Shown: positions 24,377 to 33,552, numbered from the stretch's first letter. The stretch is DNA of 64,000 bases from an uncultured Mobiluncus sp. (GCF_947254095.1 NZ_CAMYBV010000001.1:1-64000); one strand, 5' to 3'. Numbers and translations are program-made. The notes: generated from the sequence alone by a model not told the origin.

Positions 24377-24841
24377 CTACATACCGCCGGTGTAGCCGAG
24401 CTGACCCCAGGCGTAATACAGCCCAATGGCCGCTGAAATAGAGAGGTTCAAGGAGCGGCGCCCCTCCAGCATGGGAATCCGAACCCGACTGGTGACACGC
24501 GGGTCATCCATGACTTCAACCGGCAGCCCGGTATCTTCGGGGCCAAACATGAGACCGTCCCCGTCCTGGAACTGAATCTGGGGCAGCAGGATGTCAGTGT
24601 GGCCGGTAAAGGCATAAAGTTTTCCGGGCACGTGCGCTAAGCAGTCGTCCAAATCGGGGTGACGCTCCAAGTGTGCCAGGTCGTGATAGTCCAGTCCCGC
24701 CCGTTTCAGCTTGGTGTCGTTATCCAGGTCAAACACGGTCGGCTCGACCACGTGTAGGGTAGCGCCGGTGCAGGCGGCCAAACGAATAGCGGCACCGGTA
24801 TTCCCGGCAATGCGAGGTTGAAAGAAAATGACGTGCAACAT
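24377..24841 (-). CDS. trmL: tRNA (cytidine/uridine-34 2'-O) methyltransferase TrmL
   Basis: SPOUT-class enzyme that methylates the wobble ribose of certain tRNA-Leu species. All conserved elements are seen in 154 residues: N-terminal HVIFFQPRIAGNTGAAIRLA, TLHVVEP, the LMFGPEDTGLP loop and the knot segment IPMLEGRRSLNLSISAAI. The gene stands alone, divergent from the SNF2 helicase. The window also carries two Leu-anticodon tRNAs, possible substrates in a general sense. Confidence 0.93.
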   Translation of the reverse strand: MLHVIFFQPRIAGNTGAAIRLAACTGATLHVVEPTVFDLDNDTKLKRAGLDYHDLAHLERHPDLDDCLAHVPGKLYAFTGHTDILLPQIQFQDGDGLMFGPEDTGLPVEVMDDPRVTSRVRIPMLEGRRSLNLSISAAIGLYYAWGQLGYTGGM

Positions 24842-24912
24842 AACGTCCCTATTCTAGGGAGGTTTTTCGCTGCAGCGGAAAATCCGGCGCTGAAACCTGT
24901 AAAATAGACAGA

Positions 24913-27879
24913 ATGGCTTACGAAATGGATTGGCGCGGGGGGCTCGGCAGCTTGCTCAACGCTGGCGAGGTTGATGCTACGAACCAGCCTCTGGCAATCC
25001 AGATAGAGGGAGAAACCTTGGTTCCCCTGCGTATCAACCCGTCCGGAGACTGGTCAGAAAAGCGTGCCACTTGGCGTGATCTGACCTCGCGCTGGGCCTC
25101 GGTCACCAAGGGACTGAACGCGACGCAACTCGCCGCGATGCGCCATCTTTTTGAACACAGTGCCCGAGCCCAGCTCGTAAAGTTGAGCAACCTGGACTCC
25201 ACCGGGATGGACCTCCTGGAAAAGTGCATCACCAGCGGAGTTAGCGTGTTTTCTGACACTACTCGCACCACCGTGTTGCGTCCCGTGGCTCCCGACCCTC
25301 AAACTGTCTTGGTCATTACCCAGCACGAGGGTGGCTCGGTGACGGTGGCGGCCGGCACCGAAACTGCTAGTGCTGGCGAGCCCTCAGAAGCGCCCGAGAA
25401 CACAGAGGCCGTCTGCCAGACTCTCGGGCCGCGACTGGACGCCTTGCACGGGCGTTTCGTGGCATGCGCCGGCTTAAAAGCTGGTGTGAACGAGGAACTG
25501 AACGCGTTGGCTGCGGCTCAGGCTCGATGGGAGATCCCGGCTGCGCAAGCCAACGAATTTTGGGCCAACTACGCCAAACGTCTGGGGGAGCTGGGAGTGC
25601 TGTCCCGCGACTCGATGCATCTGACCCACGAACACGTTTTTGGTCCTCCCCGATTGTGCGGATTGCTGCGACTGAACGAAATGAACCCCAAACTGGTCGA
25701 AATCCGCTGGACCGTGCGCCGCCGCTCGGCTGCCGCAGCGGTAGAAGTGGTTTTGGACCCCGACACCCCCGATTTGGAAATTCAGGAAACTATGCGGGGC
25801 GTCGGCTCCCTGGGGGGCTGGAATGAATCCGAAATTCAGACGTTCTTTACGAAAAAATTTCCCATTTTTGAGTTGGACCGGATTCGCGAGTTTATCAACA
25901 CCATCAACGTTTCCGAACGCGCTGAAGTCAACATTTCCCCCGAACTGCAACACATTCAGATTTTCTCTGACGGTCCCGTGCTCGACTTGCGGATTGACCA
26001 GGCGGTTTCTCCCATTCAAAGGACGCTTCGGTCTGACGACACAGCCCTGGACTTCGAGTCGGATTTAGGCGAACCTCCCGAGGGTGAGCCGCGTGGCTGG
26101 GGGCTGCGCTACGGGCTGAACCTGGGGTTGCGCCTGGGTCAAGAGGATTTGGACACGAAAGAGTTTCTGGCGGCTCTGGGGCGGGTGGAGCGCTGGTGGC
26201 AAACTCCCGAGGGTAACTGGGTGGATTTGTATGCAGCGAAAAATCAACAGCTGAAACGCTTGATTCGCGAGTTCACCGATTTGGGGCTCAACGATTTTTC
26301 CGGCAGCGCTGATTTTACGGTCGGGATTTCTAATTTCGGGCTGATTTCGGCATTGGATGCGATGGCCGCAACGCGCCAGTTTTCCGGCGATTGGGAACAC
26401 GCCGTCAATCTGCTGGTGAATCCGCCCGAAGTATCGACTCCCGCGTTGGCACAAGGCACTTGGCGTGGGTATCAAGAGGATGGCTTCCGTTGGATGACGG
26501 CTCGGGCCGAGGCCGGTTTGGGCGGCATCTTGGCTGACGACATGGGCTTGGGCAAGACTATGCAGATGCTGGCGGTCATTACTGGGCAAAAGCTGCAGTT
26601 GGCGGGTAGTCCCGCGGACGCCGCAGCGGCAGTGTTCGTGGTGGTCCCGGCCAGTTTGATGGGAACTTGGGAGGAGCAAGCCTCGCGGTGGTTCCCGGAC
26701 TTGCGGGTATATACCCAAAGGACGAGCGTGGGCAAAGCCGCCGCGGACTGGGATCAGGTCGCCCGCGAGGTTCAGCAAGCCGACCTGGTGCTGACCACCT
26801 ATACGCTGGCGCGAATGGACATAGAATTTTGGCAAACCCAGAGTTTCTCGGGTCTAGTTTTCGATGAAGCCCAGTTCGTGAAAAACCCTTCCACCGCCAC
26901 CCATAAAGCCTTGGTGCGTCTGCGCGCGAAGTGGGCTTTTGCCCTGACAGGCACACCTATCGAGAATACCGCCACCGACTTGTGGTCAATTATGTCCCTG
27001 ACAGTTCCTACGGTGCTGCCCAGCTTGCCGGTATTTACGCGCCGTTTTGCCGCCGAGACGCTCAGCGATCGCAGCGAGGCGGCTGCTGAGCTTTCGGATC
27101 GGGTGGCACCGTTCCTGCTGCGACGCACCAAAGACAGCGTTGCCCAGGAACTGCCCGAAAAAATCGAACAGATAGTCTCTATCGACCTGGAGCCGGTGCA
27201 GCGAACCTGGTACGCCAAGTATTTGACGGCGGCCCGAGCCCAGGCGGCGGACGCTAACTCTCCTCGCATCAACATACTTACGGCGCTGACCCGCCTGCGG
27301 CAACTCGCTTTGAGCGCTCGGCTCATCGACCATCACGCGCACGAGGACGGTGCGAAAGTCACGTATCTGCTGCAAACGTTGGAGGGCCTGCGCGACGATA
27401 GCAGCGTGACGGCACGGCAGCGCCACAAGGCGCTGGTGTTTTCTCAGTTCACTTCCTTCCTGGCGATACTGCGGGAAAGGCTGGATCAGGCGGGGATTGA
27501 GTACGCCTACCTGGACGGCACCAGTCGCGACCGCGACCGGCAAGTGGCACGATTCCAAAACGGGGAAGTCGACGTGTTCCTGATTTCGTTGAAGGCCGGT
27601 GGGTTTGGTTTGAACCTCACTGAGGCGGATTACGTGTTTCTCACCGACCCGTGGTGGAATCCGGCGGCGGAGGCCCAAGCTGTCGACCGGGCGCACCGGC
27701 TGGGTCAAAAACGGTTCGTGAATGTCTATCGGCTGGTCGCCGCCGACACTATCGAACAGCGCGTTTTGGAGCTGCAAGAAAAGAAACGCGACCTCATCGG
27801 GGCGGTACTCTCCGGTCAAGAGAACCGGGAAGTATCCGCGGGAATCAGCCTTGACCAGCTGCGCAGCCTTTTGAGCTGA
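24913..27879 (+). CDS. SNF2-family DEAD-box-like helicase/ATPase
   Basis: A 988-residue SWI2/SNF2 ATPase. The N-terminal half (about residues 1-510) is poorly conserved with no zinc finger seen. The helicase core carries motif I LADDMGLGKTMQML, Ia VVVPASLMGTW, II DEAQ (VFDEAQFVKNP), III ALTGTPIENT, IV ALVFSQFTSF, V SLKAGGFGLNLTEAD and VI AEAQAVDRAHRLGQ. Bacterial homologues act on DNA or nucleoprotein, some with RNA polymerase; the role here is unknown. No SD precedes the ATG, but TAAAAT (24900-24905) ends seven bases before it, suggesting a leaderless mRNA. Confidence 0.93.
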   Translation: MAYEMDWRGGLGSLLNAGEVDATNQPLAIQIEGETLVPLRINPSGDWSEKRATWRDLTSRWASVTKGLNATQLAAMRHLFEHSARAQLVKLSNLDSTGMDLLEKCITSGVSVFSDTTRTTVLRPVAPDPQTVLVITQHEGGSVTVAAGTETASAGEPSEAPENTEAVCQTLGPRLDALHGRFVACAGLKAGVNEELNALAAAQARWEIPAAQANEFWANYAKRLGELGVLSRDSMHLTHEHVFGPPRLCGLLRLNEMNPKLVEIRWTVRRRSAAAAVEVVLDPDTPDLEIQETMRGVGSLGGWNESEIQTFFTKKFPIFELDRIREFINTINVSERAEVNISPELQHIQIFSDGPVLDLRIDQAVSPIQRTLRSDDTALDFESDLGEPPEGEPRGWGLRYGLNLGLRLGQEDLDTKEFLAALGRVERWWQTPEGNWVDLYAAKNQQLKRLIREFTDLGLNDFSGSADFTVGISNFGLISALDAMAATRQFSGDWEHAVNLLVNPPEVSTPALAQGTWRGYQEDGFRWMTARAEAGLGGILADDMGLGKTMQMLAVITGQKLQLAGSPADAAAAVFVVVPASLMGTWEEQASRWFPDLRVYTQRTSVGKAAADWDQVAREVQQADLVLTTYTLARMDIEFWQTQSFSGLVFDEAQFVKNPSTATHKALVRLRAKWAFALTGTPIENTATDLWSIMSLTVPTVLPSLPVFTRRFAAETLSDRSEAAAELSDRVAPFLLRRTKDSVAQELPEKIEQIVSIDLEPVQRTWYAKYLTAARAQAADANSPRINILTALTRLRQLALSARLIDHHAHEDGAKVTYLLQTLEGLRDDSSVTARQRHKALVFSQFTSFLAILRERLDQAGIEYAYLDGTSRDRDRQVARFQNGEVDVFLISLKAGGFGLNLTEADYVFLTDPWWNPAAEAQAVDRAHRLGQKRFVNVYRLVAADTIEQRVLELQEKKRDLIGAVLSGQENREVSAGISLDQLRSLLS

Positions 27880-27965
27880 GGATTGGTCAACATTTCCGAG
27901 GGCGGTGCGGCGTAAATTTTCCCCAAATTCAGGCGCTGTCTATGCGGGCGTGAAAGAATGATACC

Positions 27966-28328
27966 GTGAACGATGACATTGTTGAAGGGCGTAATTATTT
28001 CAAACGCGCCGCCGTGCGGGCTAAATCCCTGGTACGCGGTGATCCACTGGTCGGTTCGGGCCTGATTGTGATTGGCGTGTACTCGGGCAACGCCGAGGTC
28101 TCAGAAGTCATGCGCGGTTCGGCTAAAACTGTTCGGTTCATGCGTCCCGACGGCACTCTTTCTGCCGAAGCGGCCACTGATCCGGCTCAGATTGGTATCA
28201 AGCTGGCCAGCGGTTACGTCCTGGTGAAAGCCAGCGCGACTGGCAAAGACGATGTGGATGAAAATGCCTTTTTCCTGACCCCGACCGCTTCCATGGTCGA
28301 GATTTGGCAGTTCGCCGAAGCTGATTGA
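27966..28328 (+). CDS. Hypothetical protein
   Basis: The 120-residue product is not recognised. It has no signal or membrane segment and looks like a small soluble alpha/beta protein (VGSGLIVIGVYSGNAEVSEV, KTVRFMRPDGTL, GIKLASGYVLVKA). The GTG start is preceded by GTGAAAGAATG; the frame is free of stops and uses the window's usual codons, and no better reading exists on the other strand. It lies between the SNF2 helicase and tRNA-Leu(GAG). Confidence 0.6.
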   Translation: MNDDIVEGRNYFKRAAVRAKSLVRGDPLVGSGLIVIGVYSGNAEVSEVMRGSAKTVRFMRPDGTLSAEAATDPAQIGIKLASGYVLVKASATGKDDVDENAFFLTPTASMVEIWQFAEAD

Positions 28329-28458
28329 GGTTCGTTTCGTTTTGCGGGCCGGCAATCCTCGGGTTTTTCGCCAAGTTTCGCACAGGTACGTTTTCGTTAC
28401 GGACTTCGTTTTGAGAATATCGCCTAAACCCGCTAAATTTGATTTGCCTTTAGCACCA

Positions 28459-28543
28459 GCGAGGGTGGCGGAATGGTAGACGCGCAAGCTTGAGGTGCTT
28501 GTGACCAATTGCGGTCGTGAGGGTTCAAGTCCCTTTCCTCGCA
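28459..28543 (+). tRNA. tRNA-Leu (anticodon GAG)
   Basis: An 85-base class II tRNA. The acceptor is GCGAGGG/TCCTCGC (one G-T pair), the D arm GGCGGAATGGTAGACGC, the anticodon stem CAAGC/GCTTG with loop TT-GAG-GT, and the long variable arm runs TGACCAATTGCGGTCGTG. The T loop is TTCAAGT. The discriminator is A, and CCA is not encoded. It reads CUC and CUU. Confidence 0.95.
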
Positions 28544-28544
28544 C

Positions 28545-28569
28545 AAGACCCGGAACTCCGGGTCTTTGT
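28545..28569 (+). terminator. Terminator of tRNA-Leu(GAG)
   Basis: A perfect nine-base stem, AAGACCCGG (28545-28553) and CCGGGTCTT (28558-28566), with loop AACT, starts two bases after the tRNA and is followed by TTGTCGTATTTT-like sequence. Confidence 0.75.
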
Positions 28570-28592
28570 CGTATTTTCGTTCGGGAGGATTC

Positions 28593-29276
28593 ATGTCTGA
28601 AACACCTTTCGTTCACGGAATCGCAAAATCTGTTTCCACCAGTGCCATCGAGGGGGGAATTGGGGCCCATCGGCCCTTTCCGGTGCATGGTACCAACCTG
28701 ACCTTGGACGTGCCGCGGGCTGCGGACGCCCCCGAAGTTGCGGCCGCTTGCCAAGATCCCGAGATCCAGCGATTTACGACGGTTCCGGTGCCTTTCGGCC
28801 CGGAACACGCGGATAACTTTTTAAACGAACTTTGCCCTCAGTTGTGGGACGAGGGGGGAGCCAGCTGGATTATCCGCGCTTTTGAATCCCAAGCTCCCCA
28901 CGTGGCGGGCACGATTTCTTTGCGGGTCGGGTTGGAAAAGACCGCCAATGTCGGGTACTGGATGGCGCCCGAGTGGCGGGGGCGCGGGCTGATGCGTGAG
29001 GCCTTGCAGTTGGCGGTCACCACCGCGTTCAACTTGTTGGGTTTCCAATGCGTGACCTTGGAAGCGCACCCGGATAACCTGGCCTCTATTCGCGTCGCCT
29101 GGCGTTGTGGATTCCGTTTTGGCGGCATCTTGCGCGGCCTTGGCTTGCACCATGGGCAGCGCGAAGACCGTGCCGTGGCGACGCTGTTGCCGGGGGACCC
29201 GCTGGAACCGGCGACCTCGTGGAGCGCCCTTATGAAACTGTTACAGCAAGGTAACCGGGGAAACGCCTCGGACTAG
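28593..29276 (+). CDS. GNAT acetyltransferase (RimJ/RimL-like)
   Basis: Acetyl-CoA-dependent N-acetyltransferase of about 227 residues. The fold is seen in LTLDVPRAADAPEVAAACQD, the acetyl-CoA loop GYWMAPEWRGRGLMREAL and the LEAHPDNLASIRVAWRCGFR segment typical of RimJ/RimL relatives. The substrate is unknown; ribosomal-protein N termini are one possibility. The start ATG 28593 follows GGGAGGA. It sits between a tRNA terminator and a MazG-like gene 16 bases downstream, with which it probably shares a transcript. Confidence 0.85.
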   Translation: MSETPFVHGIAKSVSTSAIEGGIGAHRPFPVHGTNLTLDVPRAADAPEVAAACQDPEIQRFTTVPVPFGPEHADNFLNELCPQLWDEGGASWIIRAFESQAPHVAGTISLRVGLEKTANVGYWMAPEWRGRGLMREALQLAVTTAFNLLGFQCVTLEAHPDNLASIRVAWRCGFRFGGILRGLGLHHGQREDRAVATLLPGDPLEPATSWSALMKLLQQGNRGNASD

Positions 29277-29292
29277 GAAAGAAGCACATTAA

Positions 29293-29781
29293 ATGAGTGA
29301 AACAACACTGCCAGCCCCCGACCCGCGCGACCCCGAAGCCCTGGTGCGACAATTTCATCAGGTGTACGGTCTGCCGGTGGTGACTACCGGGCCGAACATT
29401 GAAAATGAGCGGATGCATATGCGCTTGTCGCTGATTTTAGAAGAAACTTCCGAGTTGGTGCGCGCCTTGTACGGTCAGAAAGCTTATGCGGCGCTGCGCG
29501 GGGTCATGGACGGAATCAGCGAGCTGGATGAAGGAGAGCGCGATACGGTCGAGGTTGCTGACGCTTTGGCGGATTTGACCTATGTTGTTTACGGCATGGC
29601 CCTGGAGGCGGGCATCAACCTGCCGGCAGTGTTGCAGGAAGTTCAGGCATCCAATATGTCGAAGCTGGGTCCGGACGGGAAACCAATTTATCGCGAAGAC
29701 GGAAAAGTTTTGAAAGGTGAGGGATTTTTCCCCCCGAATATCGCCCGAGCCTTGCGGGTCCCGCTGGCCGCGGAACTATAA
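29293..29781 (+). CDS. MazG-like nucleotide pyrophosphohydrolase
   Basis: An all-alpha NTP pyrophosphatase-type protein of 162 residues. It has the metal-binding EExxE motif (LILEETSELVRAL) and the second acidic helix EVADALADLTYVVYG, followed by the C-terminal SNMSKLGPDGKPIYREDGKV common in this subgroup. It could clean non-canonical or excess NTPs; the substrate is not predictable. The start follows AGGAAAGAAGC. It is close behind the GNAT gene and ahead of an FAD oxidoreductase. Confidence 0.85.
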   Translation: MSETTLPAPDPRDPEALVRQFHQVYGLPVVTTGPNIENERMHMRLSLILEETSELVRALYGQKAYAALRGVMDGISELDEGERDTVEVADALADLTYVVYGMALEAGINLPAVLQEVQASNMSKLGPDGKPIYREDGKVLKGEGFFPPNIARALRVPLAAEL

Positions 29782-29907
29782 ACACGCCCAAGCCTGGCGG
29801 GCAGAAATAGCTGACGCGAAACCGGTGCACTAGCGGGCTATTAGGTTAGGATTAAGACGTTTTGTTTGAAATTTCTTTATCCTTGGGGAGCCGAAGCGGG
29901 AGGTAGT

Positions 29908-31002
29908 GTGGTTCGAGTTACTGTAGTCGGCGGCGGATACGGGGGAATCACCGTGGCCGGCGGTTTGGACGATGTCGCCGAAGTGACTTTGGTGGAACAA
30001 AAAGACCAGTTCGTGCATCACGCGGCGGCTTTGCGTGCCGCGGTAGATGATATTTGGACCCACACCATTTTCATGCCCTATTCGCGCCTTTTAAAGCACG
30101 GCAGGGTCGTGCACGGGGAAGCGACCCGCGTCGAGGGAACCACCGTTCACCTGGCAAATCATGACCCTATTGAAGCGGACTACCTAGTTTTGGCCACCGG
30201 CACGACCTACCCTTATCCGGCGAAACACAATATCCCGACGGCCTCGTTGGCGAAACGCCGTCTGGAGGAAACCCGGAATAATTTGTCGCAAGCGAAGCGG
30301 GTTATGTTGGTCGGTGCGGGTACTGTCGCTATCGAATTCGCCGGCGAGCTGTTCACGAACTTCCCCGATATGGAAATTATTATGGTGGACCGTTCCCCGC
30401 ATATTTTGGGGTCCAACGAATATGCGGAAGACTTGCGTAGCGTTTTGACCGCGGAGCTGCAGCAGGCCGGGGTGCAGTTGGTTTTGGGTGCTCCTTTGGC
30501 TTACCTGCCGCCGACCGATATTGGTGAGCTGGCGCCTTTCCACGTCGAGACCCAGGCCGGAGTGGGAATAGACGCGGATATGTGGTTCTTGTGCTACGGC
30601 GCGCAAACGGCTTCAGGCTATCTGCGGGCGAACTACGGTGATTCCCTCAACAGTGAGGGACAAGTCACGGTGGATGAGTGCCTGCGGGTCAAGGGCCAGA
30701 ATCACGTTTACGCGGTTGGCGACATTACCGATGTTCACGAGTCTAAACGGGCTGACGCCGCTCGGGCGCACGCGCGGGTTGTCGTGGCAAATATTAAAGC
30801 GGAAATCGCCGGGAAAGCTCCCTCCACCACCTATACTCCCGGCAAGATGTGGATTGTTTTGCCCTTGGGTGTCGAGGGGGGAGCGTCCCAGTTGAACGGT
30901 CCCAATGGAGAATCACAAATCGTGGGTCCCGATGAAACTTCGGAAATCAAAGGCACTGACCTGATGGTGACCATGGTCAGAGGTCAGCTGCACCTGCCTT
31001 AG
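29908..31002 (+). CDS. FAD-dependent pyridine nucleotide-disulfide-type oxidoreductase
   Basis: A 364-residue flavoprotein related to NDH-2/AMID-type reductases. The FAD-binding VTVVGGGYGGITVAGGL is at the N terminus. A second Rossmann motif for NAD(P)H (RVMLVGAGTVAIEFAGEL) lies near residue 145, and the flavin-closing motif VYAVGDITDV near residue 270. No redox-active Cys pair is seen. The electron acceptor, possibly a quinone, is unknown. The start GTG 29908 is four bases after GGGAGG; a TTG at 29866 would add 14 unlikely residues (MKFLYPWGAEAGGS). Confidence 0.83.
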   Translation: MVRVTVVGGGYGGITVAGGLDDVAEVTLVEQKDQFVHHAAALRAAVDDIWTHTIFMPYSRLLKHGRVVHGEATRVEGTTVHLANHDPIEADYLVLATGTTYPYPAKHNIPTASLAKRRLEETRNNLSQAKRVMLVGAGTVAIEFAGELFTNFPDMEIIMVDRSPHILGSNEYAEDLRSVLTAELQQAGVQLVLGAPLAYLPPTDIGELAPFHVETQAGVGIDADMWFLCYGAQTASGYLRANYGDSLNSEGQVTVDECLRVKGQNHVYAVGDITDVHESKRADAARAHARVVVANIKAEIAGKAPSTTYTPGKMWIVLPLGVEGGASQLNGPNGESQIVGPDETSEIKGTDLMVTMVRGQLHLP

Positions 31003-31159
31003 TTTGTTTTGGTTCCCCCAACCGATTCGGATGCTTCTGGTGGGTTCGCACCAGGGCGATTCAGCGGTGTTGTCGGTTAGCTCGCATTGATGGGGTGAGC
31101 TTGCTGGTTTCGTGAAAATTCCCCTGCGAGCTTGGGTCACGCCGATTAGAATTGAGCTT

Positions 31160-31498
31160 ATGAAAGATCCTCGTACGGAGTTAGATAATTTGATTGCCGC
31201 GTTGCAGCGGCATCTGGAAGTGGCGTCTGCGGCGGATAGTGATTTGGACGATTCGCCGGTTCTGAGCGATGCCGAAGAAAAACTTCGCGATGCTTTCTTT
31301 ACCTATGACGACGCGCTGTTTACCGCCACCGGAGTCGAACTGCCTTTTGACATACTGGAAGACGACGACGAGGACTACGACGATGATGACGACGACGATT
31401 TCCTAGATGACCTCGACGACGATGACGATGATGACGACGATAACGATTATCTCGACGAGGGCGATTTAGAGAACTTCGACCTGCACGACGATGACTAG
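31160..31498 (+). CDS. Small acidic protein with poly-Asp tail
   Basis: The product (112 aa) begins with a helical segment (DPRTELDNLIAALQRHLEVA, then DAEEKLRDAFFTYDDALF). Its last 50 residues are mostly Asp with scattered Glu, Asn, Leu and Tyr, encoded by alternating GAC/GAT codons so the DNA is not a simple repeat. I know it only as a hypothetical actinobacterial-type protein. The tail could bind metals or basic partners. The start ATG 31160 has TTGAGCTT upstream and no strong SD. It converges on the aldo/keto reductase gene. Confidence 0.65.
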   Translation: MKDPRTELDNLIAALQRHLEVASAADSDLDDSPVLSDAEEKLRDAFFTYDDALFTATGVELPFDILEDDDEDYDDDDDDDFLDDLDDDDDDDDDNDYLDEGDLENFDLHDDD

Positions 31499-31560
31499 TT
31501 TCGTCTTTCCCCGGTGTCGCATCTGAGAGGTCCCACTGCGGGAGCGGGGTGCACAAACCC

Positions 31561-32568
31561 TTAGGCCACCGGCAATCGCGGGTCGGAAACCTCGTCCAGA
31601 GCCGTCATAACTTGACGCGGCACTTTCGTACCTAGCGCCCCCAAGATTTGGTGGAACTGTTCGGCACTGCGCGCACCGACGATAGCGCTGGACACACCGG
31701 GCTTTTGCAAAGCCCAAGCAAGCGAAACCGCCAGCGGGGAAACTTCCAAGCCCTGGGCCGCGGTCGCCACCGATTCCACAATGCTGCGGTAACGTCCTTG
31801 CAGGTAGGGCTGTACAAAACCCTGCAGATGAAGGGAGGCGGCGCGGGAATCCGGCGGCACCGAGTTGCGATATTTACCGGTCAAAACTCCGCGTCCCAGC
31901 GCCGACCAACCCAAAAATCCGAATCCTAACGACTGGGCGGCGGGCAAAACTTCGGCTTCTGCCTGGCGATTCAACAACGAGTATTCATTTTCTACCGCCG
32001 CTAAGCCCGGCACGTTGACGGTACCTTCCCGCAGGCGCGCCGCCGCGTAGGCACACTGCCAACCCGCATGATTAGACAACCCGACGTACCGCGCTTTTCC
32101 GCTCGACCAAGCCGACCACAACGCGCCCAGCACCAAGTCAAAGTCGGTATGCGGATCGGGAACCTGAATCAGCCACAAGTCCACATATTCGGTGCCCAAG
32201 TTAGCCAAGGTGTGGTCTAGGCTGCTTAACAGGTTGCGGCGCGAGGCGTCTACGAAAGATTCATCGTGACGCCGCGAAACCCCCGCTTTTGACACAATGA
32301 CCAAGTCCTCACGGGTAAAACCAGACGAGTCCGCGCTGGCAGAATCCGTTGCGGTCGAAGTGGAGTGCCCCAACAGACGCCCCAGCACCTGTTCGGCCTG
32401 GCCGTCACCGTAAGTCGGGGACGTATCAACCAAGTTCCCTCCGGCCTCGACAAAAGCCTCCAGTTGAGCGGCCGCTTCGGACTCTAAAGTATCTCGACCC
32501 CAGGTCAGAGTTCCCAGTCCCAAGGCTGAAACCCGCATACCGGTATTTCCCAGACGACGCATTTCCAT
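31561..32568 (-). CDS. Aldo/keto reductase with altered catalytic His position
   Basis: NADPH-dependent oxidoreductase of 335 residues with a TIM-barrel pattern: MRVSALGLGTLTWG, the catalytic Asp/Tyr segment NLVDTSPTYGDGQAE, the Lys in VIVSKAG, and YVGLSNHAGW. In the strand where the tetrad His normally stands (LxxH), this protein reads DLWLIQVPDPHTDF, so Gln occupies the expected place. Such changes occur in potassium-channel-beta-like and some non-reductase members, and may alter activity. The C-terminal AIVGARSAEQF segment binds cofactor phosphate. The substrate is unknown. The gene stands alone on the minus strand. Confidence 0.87.
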   Translation of the reverse strand: MEMRRLGNTGMRVSALGLGTLTWGRDTLESEAAAQLEAFVEAGGNLVDTSPTYGDGQAEQVLGRLLGHSTSTATDSASADSSGFTREDLVIVSKAGVSRRHDESFVDASRRNLLSSLDHTLANLGTEYVDLWLIQVPDPHTDFDLVLGALWSAWSSGKARYVGLSNHAGWQCAYAAARLREGTVNVPGLAAVENEYSLLNRQAEAEVLPAAQSLGFGFLGWSALGRGVLTGKYRNSVPPDSRAASLHLQGFVQPYLQGRYRSIVESVATAAQGLEVSPLAVSLAWALQKPGVSSAIVGARSAEQFHQILGALGTKVPRQVMTALDEVSDPRLPVA

Positions 32569-32604
32569 GGTTTCCAGCCTAACCGAGGAAGGGTCCCGAA
32601 CTGA

Positions 32605-33462
32605 CTAGCCCGCGGCGGCAGGGCCGATTTCCGCAATTTTTTCTAGCATCGCCGGGTCAACGTTGGGTGGCGTGCCGCCAAATGCGGGACACAGGTTTTG
32701 AAAGTAGCACCAGTCGCAGAGTCGAGATTGCCGGGTCTCAAAACGTTTCGCTCGCAGATGAGAGGCTATGTTTGACCACAAATCGTTGAGTTCAATTTCA
32801 AATTCGCTCACGTCGGCGTCGGTGGGGTCAAACGTTAACACCTGGGGGTTACCTCCCAAGAACAGCAGCTGGGTGCGTTTGGGGGTGACCTGATATTGTT
32901 CTCGGTACAGCAGGGCGTACATTCGCATCTGAAAGACATATTCCCCGGTAAAGCGCATATCGGGAGCCTTGCCGGTTTTGTAATCGATAATGCGCACGTC
33001 CCCGTTGTCTGCCTGTTCCACCCGGTCAATGAAACCGCGCAGCCTTAAACCGCTGGATAATACTGTTTCCACCCCCAGCTCCCGACCGCTGGGACGCAGG
33101 CGACGCGGATCTTCCAGGGAAAAATAGGCATCAATAAGCTGTCGGGCCGCAGCTTTCAATTCGTCCTCGGAAGTCTGGACCAAGATTTCAGAAAGTTTGT
33201 AGGCTCCGTCCGTGACCTTTTCCCAAGCGCTGTCCACGGTTTCGCGTACCGTGGGGGCTTGGCGGTCGGCGGGCGGCAAATCAAACATATCCTCCAGCAC
33301 CTTATGTACTAAACTGCCGCGCAGGGCTGCGGGGCTTTGCGGCTCAGGGAGTTTGTCGACATACTTGAAACGCCACTTTAGGGGGCATTGTTGAAATTGT
33401 TTCGCCGAAGATGCCGAAAGCGCCGGGGGACGAAAAGTCGGGGCAGGATTCGATTCACTCAT
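32605..33462 (-). CDS. RecB-family PD-(D/E)XK nuclease with Fe-S cysteines
   Basis: The 285-residue product is a stand-alone RecB-like nuclease. It has the GSLVHKVLEDMF motif, the Asp in GFIDRVEQ, and the core IIDYKTGKAPD. Cys26 (QQCPLKW) together with C-x2-C-x5-C near the C terminus (LCDWCYFQNLC) is the arrangement that binds a 4Fe-4S cluster in AddB/Cas4-type nucleases. In actinobacteria this gene commonly lies next to trmI and the pupylation locus, as here (divergent from trmI). Its cellular role, presumably DNA repair, is not established by the sequence. Confidence 0.88.
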   Translation of the reverse strand: MSESNPAPTFRPPALSASSAKQFQQCPLKWRFKYVDKLPEPQSPAALRGSLVHKVLEDMFDLPPADRQAPTVRETVDSAWEKVTDGAYKLSEILVQTSEDELKAAARQLIDAYFSLEDPRRLRPSGRELGVETVLSSGLRLRGFIDRVEQADNGDVRIIDYKTGKAPDMRFTGEYVFQMRMYALLYREQYQVTPKRTQLLFLGGNPQVLTFDPTDADVSEFEIELNDLWSNIASHLRAKRFETRQSRLCDWCYFQNLCPAFGGTPPNVDPAMLEKIAEIGPAAAG

Positions 33463-33552
33463 AGTTTCAGGCTAATCTCCTGGTCTCCAAAAATCCTCCC
33501 GTTTACCAACCGATTGTGTCGGGTTGAAAAACCATAGGTTAAGATAAAGGTT

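Noticed and set aside
31021..31080. CTGGTG/CACCAG inverted repeat after the FAD oxidoreductase
   Set aside because: Only six base pairs with no T-run; too weak to call a terminator.
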